Assembly: GCF_947242115.1 (NCBI RefSeq)
Contig: NC_074713.1
Location: forward strand, 11,848,001 to 11,912,000
DNA length: 64,000 nucleotides
Source of the DNA: Biomphalaria glabrata
Lineage: Eukaryota; Mollusca; Gastropoda; Planorbidae
Direction: 5' to 3'
The translations under genes were made by a program, and so were the position numbers. Below are positions 35,901-45,100 of the stretch, one piece after another. The notes below the pieces were generated by a model. It did no database searches, had not been told where the DNA came from, and worked only from the letters and a program-made list of their open reading frames with translations. The stretch's first letter is position 1. The number at the start of each line of letters is the position of its first letter.

Positions 35901-37022
35901 TTCTAAAATATGTTTCAAAATGGTAAATCTAGATTAGTTTACAAATGCTTTGTTGAGATCTAGATTAGTAACTTAAGATCTTCTAGTAGATAAAATCTTA
36001 AAATCTAATCTATAATCTTAACTTCAATTCATTAGTGACATTAGTCATTACTAATAGATCTAGTTTAACTTTGAATTTGGTGACTATTAAGTGAGTGTGT
36101 AGATCTGCAATGACAGAGGGGCTGATACAATGAGTCAATGAGACACACTGAGTTAGTGAGTACATTCTACTGAGACTTAAGTACTCTGTACTGGTTTATT
36201 TTTATACAACACATCGGCTCAATGTGGCACCCAGGAGAAAATGGTCATTAGAGGAATAGAGGAGACAATTATAAGACAGAATACAGAACCAACCCCTTGA
36301 TCCATCCCAAAAATAACATTTGTCCAGAAAGGGTCTGACAGTCTGATGCTGGGGACCTTCCATGGGCCCAGAGAGTCGTTGACTCAGCCCTCAGGCTCAG
36401 GACAGCTGTATAGCAATTACAAAGACCCTGTAATTCTAATCTTTTTATCTGTCTAAAGATAGAATCTGGATCTAGAATCTAGATCTATGAATCATGGCTA
36501 GTATGTATCTAGAATCTAGATCTATGAATCATAGCTAGTATGTATCTAAAATCTAAACTCTTGATATGACTGACACTAAGTTGACTAAGTCTGACTAAGT
36601 GACAAGTGTGAAGTACAGTCAGTGACAGTGAGTATGAGATGGAGGGTGAATTACTGACACAGTGAGACTGAGACTTAAGTAAGTACAGTTATCTTAGTCT
36701 TACTTTTAAGCAAAGTGACAATGAATAGAATATAACAATATTAAATGAAAATCAAAATGAATTGACAGAAATGTCACAAATTTTATTAGAAATGACAAAA
36801 TTAAAATTAAAGAAAAGAAATCGGAACTTCAACTTAAAGTTTTAACTTTAAACCAATTGCGGTAAGAAAATTTTCATAATTCTAGACCTAGATAGCGTTT
36901 AAAGAAGAAACAAGATACGGGATAATTTAACTTAAAAAATATAAGCTAAATTGAACTAATAGAAATCCTCTTTATCTAAAGAATTAACGTAGTTAACAAA
37001 CCTTCTTGAGTGCATCCGCCAT
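29922..37022 (-). CDS. STIP1: Short Hop/STIP1 (Hsp70-Hsp90 organising protein), 9 exons, 323 aa, no TPR1-DP1
   Basis: Exons (minus strand, 5' to 3'): 37002-37022, 35233-35359, 35019-35121, 34515-34635, 34327-34423, 32747-32908, 32551-32654, 31293-31456, 29922-29994; all phases join. Protein: MADALKK, then TPR2A (about 8-120), TPR2B (about 141-250), DP2 (about 265-320) ending MECGIVSLR. Carboxylate-clamp residues known for human TPR2A are all present: K and N in KEKGNAAY, N in HTNKGAVYF, K and R in IAKALSRI. TPR2B keeps its set ([24 protein letters not shown]). Human STIP1 has 543 aa with TPR1-DP1 in front; this protein matches human residues from about 217 on, as does nematode STI-1. The start has a strong context (CTCACCATGG). 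Role: cytosolic scaffold binding Hsp90 (TPR2A) and Hsp70 (TPR2B). Three donors are GTTTGT/GTTTGC instead of GTAAG-like. Confidence 0.93.
30253..31275. mobile_element. ~1-kb TIR element in the last STIP1 intron
   Basis: Left end CAGACCTGCCTACC, right end GGTAGGCAGGTCTG, perfect inverted repeats of 14 bp, with subterminal GCGTAAC/GCGTATT motifs at both sides. The flanks are TA on both sides (TTTA before, TATT after); an 8-bp duplication would be only 6/8 matched (TATATTTA versus TATTTATA), so the superfamily is open. There is no coding capacity. The interior is rich in AGATCT and TCTAGA motifs, and a C-run plus GC-rich block lies near 31080-31160. Confidence 0.85.
33123..34270. repeat. STIP1 intron block: ~80-bp minisatellite inside an AATTCCAG-bordered unit
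   Basis: About six degenerate copies of an ~80-bp unit (GGACTTTTCACGGCTGTG, GAGAATTATCTTCACT, CTAGACTCTAGATCTAAGTC) run from about 33475 to 33930. On both sides lie GAAATTCCAGGA/AAAATTCCAGGA motifs (33170-33220 and 34200-34250), which suggests the array is the interior of a larger mobile element. The ends are in direct, not inverted, orientation, so the element type is unclear. A C2H2-LINE tail (TTTGGACTCGAAGACAAGCC) sits at about 33284-33303, followed by a TA run. Confidence 0.65.
35760..36560. repeat. AGATCT/CTAGAT-rich low-complexity DNA in STIP1 intron 1
   Basis: Dense AGATCTAGAT-type hexamers occur here and again at 30360-30840 and 33530-33960. Two ~38-bp copies containing ATGAATCATGGCTAGTATG-type sequence lie side by side at about 36472-36550. 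I found no TPR1 or DP1 coding sequence in this intron. Confidence 0.6.
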
Positions 37023-37839
37023 GGTGAGAATTTTCTGGCAACACGAGATTTCTAGAAAGTATTACGGCCCTTGTTTTTTGCCAGATTTTAAAGAAATTTT
37101 ATATTATTGAAATTAATTGTCTTTATTAATAAAACAAAATTATACGAATTGGCGTTGGTGCTTATATCTGCATAAGGTTTTGATACTTTTATTGATATCA
37201 AATATCTTACTGCAAATAATAAGATCGAAAAGCTTTAAAAATATTAGTTTCTACTTTAGTTACCACTATTTCAATGAGCGCATTAACCGGCATTTTCTTA
37301 ACGCATGCGTCTCAGATTTCGATTACAACTTTTCCTTACTTTTGTTAGGTTTGAATAACAAGTAGCCTACATAAATGTTTCGAGAAAAGTCTTGAACGTT
37401 TACCTAGAGATCTAAATACTTGTCTAGTACAGTGGTTCTAATTCCGAACAAGAAAAAAAATAATACAACGTAGACTCTAGATTATATTTAATATTTAAAA
37501 AAATAATATATCGAGCATGGAATATCAGCATAGATTAGTAGGCCTATAGATAATAAAATCTAGAACTCTTGAGCTACTTATAATTATATAATTTATATAG
37601 ATATACTGATCCAGATAAATTCGGCCTAACATGTGGCTCTTGGTCTAGTTCAGATATTTCGATAAATACGTAGATATAGGCCTACCTTGATACGGTTTTA
37701 AGCATTTGCATAAATCAGTATTTATTTTGACTGCATTTCTAGTCTGAAACTGAAAAAAAGGGCTTAACGAAATATACATTTTAAAAAATATTTTTTGAAG
37801 TGGTTGATTTATTAGGCAAATTTAATATGAAAACCAACG
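37023..37839. other. Upstream region of STIP1
   Basis: AT-rich; no gene and no clear TATA box found. Presumably holds the STIP1 promoter and leader. Confidence 0.35.
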
Positions 37840-37975
37840 ACCTAACAGAATTTGATTCATTGATTAACATGCATGACTAGATTGACACATGAAATGCATA
37901 GGACGTAATTATCTTTTTTTTTTTTTTTTTTTTTAAAGTTACGTCTGTAATATATGAAGATAAGATTTAAGATCT
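37840..37975 (+). mobile_element. LINE family X 3'-tail copy
   Basis: CAGAATTTGATTCATTGATT then AACATGCATGACTAG, GGACGTAATTATC, a T run, AAAGTTACGTCTGTAATATA and TGAAGATAAGAT repeat the tail of the 38280-38790 copy. Confidence 0.75.
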
Positions 37976-38279
37976 ACATAGGCCCTATTTTGTAATTTAA
38001 CATCTTCGTTTAATTTGGTATTCCAAAACATCTAGATATATATCAAATTGAAAAAGTAAATCAGATTCGTCAATTTTATTGTCTTTTTTTTTTTTACCAT
38101 ATTAAAGACGATCTAATCTGATAAATGTATGTAGATTTAATTTTATGTAGCCCATTTGTAGGCCCTACCTAATGGTGTTTTTTTTTTTTTTGGTATATCA
38201 CTTCAGTATTTTTTTTAGTAAATATAAAAAAATGCATATTTTAAACAAATATGTGACTCCCAAATATTAGCTAGACTAC

Positions 38280-38790
38280 ATGAAATACAGTAGCCTACCC
38301 TTAATCCTAATCTCAAATAAGAAGGACTTCTCAACTCAAGAAAACATTAAGAAACTAGAACAGACACAAAATAGAGCAGTGAGATTCATAACAAACGAAT
38401 ATTCACATTTGACTAGAGTAACACCTTTAGTAAAATCATTAAATTTAGAAAGTTTTCAGGATAGAAGACTCAAAGGTATAGTAGCAATCATACATAAAAC
38501 ACTGAACCATAATCTTCAAATACAAAAACAAAATTTAATAAAATACTCAGAAAGACACAAAGATAGAGGCACAAATTTTCATTCCATATGCTAGGACAAA
38601 TTTGTACAAGTGCTCCTTCTTCCCAAGTGCTATTAGAGCATGGAATGGGTTGCCTGAGCTAGCCATAAAAACCAGTGACTTGGCAGAATTTAAGTCATTG
38701 GTTAATATGCATGACTAAATGCATGACGCGTAGGACGTAATCATCTCTTTTTTTTTTGTTGAAGTAACGTCTGTATTATATAAGATAAGA
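38280..38790 (+). mobile_element. LINE family X, best 3' end copy in the window
   Basis: The frame from 38280 to 38594 ends a LINE ORF: ENIKKLEQTQNRAVRFI, then VTPLVKSLNLESFQDRRLKG. After a stop it continues from about 38598 in another frame with CSFFPSAIRAWNGLPEL and FKSLVNMHD. This is the characteristic CR1/Jockey-group C-terminus (RRxxRF, FFPxxIRxWNxLP). The 3' UTR ends with AGTAACGTCTGTATTATATA and an (ATAAG)n-like tail. Only the 3' half kilobase is present. At least seven other tails of this family occur in the window (16180, 16965, 20905, 23550, 37840, 48110, 49495). Confidence 0.85.
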
Positions 38791-40218
38791 AGAATATAAT
38801 GCGATGGAGTTCGAATCCCCGCGAAGACAGCGATTTTTTTTATATTATAGCCTATATTCAGGAGTTTTATCATAAATAAACATACTGTGGGTAGGGATGG
38901 GGCGGCCGACATGAATTTTTGTTTTTTTTTAGGGAAATAATGCCAAAATAAATGTAGTGTGGGAAACTGGACGGAAGAGAACTCCATTGAAGCTTTCGAA
39001 ACAATGCATTGTCCCCCTATATAGACATGAAACTGATAGTCTAGAACAAAATGTGTGCGGTGTCTATAGGTAAATAACGTAGGCTACGTAGATAAAACTA
39101 AAAGTGCTAGATTTAGAATTCCAGAGTTGACAATTGTGTGGTGAGAGGTCGATCCATTGGAAGATACTTAACTCATTCTCTCCTGATCGACGATACCATC
39201 GTTGATTTTGACCGCATTAAATTAAATTAATGTTTAATTTTTTAAACTTGACTTCGAATGATATAAAAAGAGCTTGCATTTCCATTTAATTATATACCAA
39301 ATACAACATTTTCTGATAAAAAAACAACAAAGCTATTGAAGCCCAATCATAACAGGGGTAGTGAAATAGTAATGAGCAAATGAAGAATTCCTTCAAAACT
39401 TGGGAAAATAATTACGGAGAGAAAGAGATAAATAAAGTTAGAAGTTGTCATTGTATGAGAAAGTGGGAGGGGTGATTTCCGACCCAGAAGCACCATAGAG
39501 TATATTAAATATTTCGATATTAAAATTAGAAGCCGAAAAAATGTCAGAGTTCAAAAGACTACATAATTGATACTAGAATTCTTGGGCCAAAAGTAGTTCT
39601 GTGAGTGTGTCGTCGGGGATATATAAAGCAGGTCGTTCCTATTCAAGTCGAAATTCTGTATACATTGCGATGCGCAAGGTGAAAAACAAAACAAAAAGGA
39701 GCTTCCATACAGAGAGAGAGAGAGAAGGATAGAGAAATGGGGCGTGCCGTTCCAAATCAATTTAACAGATACTAGAATTTACGGGCTAGAAAGTAGGCCT
39801 ATGTTAGGGGGATCATTAAAACGTGCCCCGTTTATTGGAAGTTTTTTAAAAAAGGAGGGAGTACTCCGGCCAAAATGAACAATATATAACAAAATGAACA
39901 ATATAGGCCTATAGCCTGGGAAAAAATCTAGAGCGTAGTGGGTTTGTAATTCAATTATCATATAAGACAGGTCGCAAGAGGGTCTCTGTAATCACGTGAA
40001 GTAGGCCTACTGCACTCATTCTTTATCTGCGTAATCGAATACGATATCTAAGTTCTAGGAGATGAACCATAGTCGTTCTTCGACTGAAGGAGGCCAACTA
40101 ATCATATTAATTAAACAACCGAGCCTATCATATGAAATATTATGAAATATGTGTTGATGGCTATTAAACTAATTAAATGTAAACCTTAATTAACGAAATG
40201 GTTGTAAGAAATTAATTT
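38791..40218. other. Intergenic interval, nothing assigned
   Basis: Contains a (GA)n run near 39711-39725 and AGGCCTA motifs. No supported gene, RNA or element. Confidence 0.4.
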
Positions 40219-40452
40219 TTGACTCTCACTTTTTATGATAAGAGTACTATGACACAAGCTATGAGGTGTGAGCCTTCTGCAACACCAGCTATGAGGTGTC
40301 TACCTCCTGCAACACCAGCTATGATGTGTCTGCCTCCTGCAACGCCAGCTATGAGGTTCCTACCCCCTGCAATACCAGCTATGAGGTGTCTACCTCCTGT
40401 AACACCGGCTGTTTCTGTTTCTCATTCTCCAAAAAGTTGTCGCTTTTTATGA
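40219..40452 (+). repeat. 30-bp tandem repeat reading as a PAMRCLPPAT decapeptide
   Basis: Five units of about 30 bp (CCAGCTATGAGGTGTCTACC then TCCTGCAACA) run from about 40255 to 40405. Since 30 is a multiple of three, the array stays open for 77 codons with the ten-residue period PAMRCLPPAT. The frame has an ATG and a stop at 40450-40452, but no signal peptide and no sign of splicing. The repeat could be expressed, but nothing in the sequence proves it. Confidence 0.55.
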
Positions 40453-40464
40453 AAACGATTGGAG

Positions 40465-40692
40465 TCAGTTAACAGGATTCCGAGGAAGCGAATCCCCAAC
40501 AAACTTTTGGAACGAAAAAAGGTCTATAAAGACGAAATGTGTTGTCTCTGGACAACTGTTCTGCAGATTTCGATTCAAAACAGTTGGTTTAATGGATCGA
40601 CTACGGTCCAAAGTCACCATGTCAATAGGCACACAGTACATCTTTTTGGCAAAATTTAGCGAATCTTCGTTGGCGTGCACGTTCTTGGCCAA
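40465..40692 (-). pseudogene. Decayed carboxylesterase fragment
   Basis: The minus-strand frame matches the middle of the esterase at 42115-48926: HANEDSLNFAKKMYCVPID aligns with NAKADALNLAKKLGCVPVD, DRSRSI with EQSRSI, and VGDSLPRNPVN with DGDFLPRDPLN. The stretch between is diverged (THFVFIDLFSFQK against TFRLYRPVFVPR). No catalytic motif is included, and no flanking esterase exons were found, so it is a remnant of a duplicated copy in inverted orientation about 1.5 kb upstream of the intact gene. It could instead be one exon of a distant paralogue. Confidence 0.75.
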
Positions 40693-40790
40693 CAGCTAAT
40701 TAGTTCCGCTATGACTTCATAGAACACGAGTGCTCACGAGACCAATCGTCAGAGAAGGCCTGAACACTGACCTGCAAGATCGCAACTCAT

Positions 40791-40868
40791 GGGCAGTTTA
40801 GACCAATAGCTCGTTGCCACGTTACAGGTCTGTACGACGTATCAACGAGCTATTGGTCTCCACTGCCC
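40791..40868. repeat. 26-bp inverted repeat (hairpin)
   Basis: The left arm 40791-40816 (GGGCAGTTTAGACCAATAGC then TCGTTG) and right arm 40843-40868 pair at 24 of 26 positions, with a 26-bp loop. The left arm and its upstream 40 bp also match 11530-11605. Confidence 0.9.
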
Positions 40869-42114
40869 ACAGTGTTGAGACCTTCTATGACGAATGGCCT
40901 CGGTGTTTACACTATCAACGAAGCAGTAGCGCAACTTGCTGTTTCGCCAAAAATAGTAATGTCTTATGGGTCTCCTCCCAAGACAGCTATATTCTTTTTC
41001 ACCCACTTCAAAGCAAGACTCTGACCCCATAGCACGTAATTTTCTCTGAGAAACTCGTAGTCTGTAGGTGACCATCACTACGCTGATATGTCAGCCAAAA
41101 GACTTCCCATATCATGGTGAAAGGAAGAGCCGAAGGAAGAATCCTTCAAAAGAAAATAAAAAGGTATTACCGCTTCTTTGGAAGAAAAGTAATTACCTAT
41201 AGGAACAGAGGTAGGTGACAAAGCTTAATTATCCCCCTGCCACCCAGTGCCTTAACTTAAACGTATACTGTAGATCACAGTATGCCAGAATAAGCCATTT
41301 CTGTTCGTGCCCTCGATAGCTGTTCTTTATCCTCCCCAAAAGACGTCATTCGTCTGACTACCTAAATAATTCGAATGCCGATCTAGACTGGCATTTAATA
41401 AGGATCATAGGACGATCTGTTGGCCTACAATGGTTAGTTAACAATATGCATACATTTACCAAAACATATTTTGGAAATTCACTCATTTTAAAAGTTTAAT
41501 TTTCGATGTTTTAGCCACTGATTTGTGTATTCAATGACCAGATTATTTGTAAAGTTGTGTTATTAATTTATAATTTGTTTTTTTTCCAAAATAAATGAAT
41601 TATTTATTTTGTGATTTATGAAAATCACCCTCACAGATACACACACATCATTTTAACCTGTTTATACATAAATCAAAAACGTTGAGCTTGTATGTGTAAA
41701 AAAATTTTTAAGTGGAATTATGATCTGTAAGTGTACTTCTGAAGATTCTGTTAAGGTTCTGTATGTGGGGAAGGGGGGGGGTAAACTGAAATTATGTGTG
41801 TATATATAGATCTAGCACTTCTGTAAACTGTTGATATCATAAACATTGAAAATCAAGACCAAAGAAGACCATTGAACATACTTACAAAGAGTTTTGTCAA
41901 CGATAAAAAAAAAATGTGGGCCAGAGTTTGTCTATATCAAGACTAGTCCGTCCTACGAATCGTAACTTTGTCAGTATTATAGGGTAGTAAGTGTAACTGC
42001 ATTCTGTGATAGTAGCTACATTGTTGTCTTCTAATTCAGTTTACAATTTTATTTCTTAAAGTCAGAAGTTTACATTCTTTTGAAGTTAAATCGAGACATT
42101 AAATTGATTGAACT
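40869..42114. other. Upstream region of the carboxylesterase
   Basis: No gene. A G-run at 41772-41780 and AT-rich tracts. No convincing TATA box near the expected start. Confidence 0.4.
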
Positions 42115-45100
42115 ATGACGAGACTTAAGGTTGCTTTACTGTCAGCACTATGTTGCTTTATTGCACTGGTGGAGACAACGCCTTTAGTCAAAGCACCTTT
42201 CGGTCAAGTGAAAGGAGTTGAAAAAGTCGCTCAAAATGGAAAGCCATATTTAGCATTCCTAGGGATTCCATACGCCAAGCCTCCATTGGGAGAGTTGAGA
42301 TTCGCCAAGCCCGAACGGCACCCAGAACTAAGTAAGTAACTAGTTTGCTCAATTATCTTTTAGATTTATTATGTAGTGCAATTTATTTTGAATTAGTTGC
42401 ACACATTACATGTTTGTTTTGCTTGAAAACATTACCAACTTGAAATAATCTGTAGTCAATATGATTTAGTATAGACCACTATGATTCACCCAATTCTGTA
42501 CGATTAAATCTTTATTGGAAATGTTACCGGCAAAGTGCGAATACAGCATTCTATATGCCTGAAGATGTCAGGCTAATTAGGAAATGATTTATCCATTTCT
42601 TAATTTGCAAGACATTGTATAGAATGACAAGACTGCGGCAAGCAAAGAGTTAAATGATGATTTTAAGTGTTTTATTTATCAAATAATATTTCTATTCGCC
42701 AGTAATCTAAGTGATTTAGTCCTGTTCCAGAGGCGTAGTGAGCAAAACGTACGACCGGGGCAAGAAACTTTATTGGCGCCTCCCCCCCCCCTCCATATTC
42801 CATGAACATCACATAGAAATATAGGCTTATAAATTAAAAGTATTTAATAATAATATAATACGAATAACCGTTAGAATGTATTACCTAACTAAAATATCTA
42901 CAATAATTTTTTTATTTTTGGTGCCTTTAGATGGTGTGTATGACGCTACAGCGTATGGAGCTTCATGTATCCAGTCACAACTCATGCTGCCTCCTGAAGC
43001 CAATTGTTCTGAAGACTGTCTATTTCTCAATGTATTTGTCAATGAGATAAATCGAGACGCAAGGAAGAAGGTTATTTTCTGGATTCATGGAGGCGGATTC
43101 GTTGTCGGCACCTCCTTTGGTCATGATTTGGGGAGCTTTTTGACTGACCACGATATCATCGTAGTGACGGTTAACTACAGACTAGGAGTTCTAGGTTTCT
43201 TAAGCACTGAAGACGAAGTAGCTCCTGGAAATTACGGTCTTTGGGATCAGATTCTTGCTTTGAAGTGGGTGAAAGAGAATATACCTGCTTTTGGAGGAGA
43301 CTCAGAAGACATTACTATTTCCGGCGAGTCGGCAGGTGGCTCTTCTGCTTCGTTTATAGCGTTAAGCCCTCATGCAGTGGGACTATTCTCTAAAGTCATT
43401 TGCCATAGCGGAACTGCTACTTCACTGTTTGGCAAATACGTCAACGCCAAGGCAGATGCACTAAATCTGGCCAAAAAGTTGGGATGTGTGCCTGTTGACA
43501 CTGACGCATTGGCGAATGTAGAGCAAAGCCGATCCATTGTCGACTGCATGAGATCGAAATCTGCAGAAGAGTTGTCTAAGGACGTAACATTTCGTCTTTA
43601 TAGACCTGTTTTCGTTCCAAGGACTGATGGGGATTTCCTTCCTCGGGATCCTCTTAATCTCCTAAACGATGAGCGCTATCTCGACTCCATTCGTTTTCAC
43701 GACAAGCCTTATCTAATCAGTTTAAACAATAACGAGCAACAAGGACCAGACGTCTTGTACAGCATGTTCAAATCCTTCCATTACAGCAGAGAGAACGTCA
43801 GCATCGAAGAGAAAGATAAACAATGGGAGGAAGTCGTCTGGCTCTCGGCAATGTACAATGTTGCTGATCGTTTAGACCGAAAAGATCCATCCAAAGACCT
43901 TACCTCGTTCGTTTTTGAATGGTACGATCGGAGAAAGGGGCGGGACCAAGCTTTGCCTACACTCATCAGTGATTTATTGTTCTCGATTCCAACCTACGAT
44001 CTACTCAACGCCGTGGCGCGTAATCCAAACGGCAGAGTGTGGTACCTGTACTTCAACCACTATCCACAGTTTATGAAGGGAGCATACAGAGGGATGATTC
44101 ACGGCCTGGATATCGTTTATCTGTTGGACCTTTCCTTAGAAGACATGAATAAAATCACGCAAGCTGGGATGACAGGAAACTTTAGTCAGGAAGACCAAGA
44201 GTTGAAAGCTCTTTATAGTGCTCTAATCGCAGAGTTTGTGAAAAATGGGTAAGATCTTTCATAGCGCTTGTTTTGTATCTATAAAATAGTCGCCATTATA
44301 TAGAAGTCAATTTATCGTTATATCTCTTATGTTTAATGTCAATTTTTTTTTACTCTTACCGGGCCCTACTATTTGTGTGTGTGTGTGTTCACTTTATTTG
44401 AAACTCACAGTATTCTAAGATGTAAGATTTCCCCAAATTAGAATTTAAAAGATATTTTTTTATGAGACGTTTAATATTACAGACCTTTTTTTAAGCACAA
44501 CCACGCACTTACCTGGAACACCTTTCGTGACGAGCAACGTGTTGCGGCTATTCCCTTCGAGCACGTGAAAAGAATCGGGCAGTGTTTTCTAAGGTCTCCC
44601 TGTCCCCGTAGGCCCCTACAAGAAGTAACATTGAGACCTGGTGACCTTAGGGATCTACAGCGCGCTGCTACTTGGGTAACATTCTTCAAAGGGGACTTTC
44701 GATGTGAAGTGCACTGTATATGGCTCCTTTTGTCTCGAAAGGCAATGGATGCGCCCAAGTGAGTCACTGGTTTTGGCTTAATCTTGAGACGGGGCAGAAT
44801 CTGGTGTGGCTAATCAAGCCAATTCTAGAACGGCAGACTTTGCCACAATTCGTACATGTGTATGCCTCTGATTTAGGGCTAGCAGACAGGGCAGCTTTCT
44901 TTTTTTCCCTCTTGATTAAAGCCGCTTCAATTCTTTTGTTCTCAGCAAGGGTTGTCACAGCACGCACAGTCTGTCTCCATGCACTCCGGTCTTTGGCTAT
45001 GTTTTCCCACATACTTTCACTGATGCCTGAGGCTCTCATGTCTCGCTTGCAGACATCTCTATATGTTAGTCTTGGGCGGCCCTTGGGTCTGACTCCTTCC

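Noticed and set aside
35360-37001. Hidden TPR1 or DP1 exons of STIP1 in the first intron
   Set aside because: The interval is dominated by AGATCT-rich low-complexity sequence and no TPR-like reading of either strand was recognised.
42732-42830. CAGAGGCGTAGTGAGC in esterase intron 1 as the left end of a transposon paired with the CTACGCCCCTG end at 47984
   Set aside because: The pair would span esterase exons 2 and 3, flanks do not match as target duplications, and the internal sequences are unrelated.
44477-44767. Open frames on both strands as an extra esterase exon
   Set aside because: No esterase similarity, and exons 2 and 3 already join in perfect phase with normal protein length.
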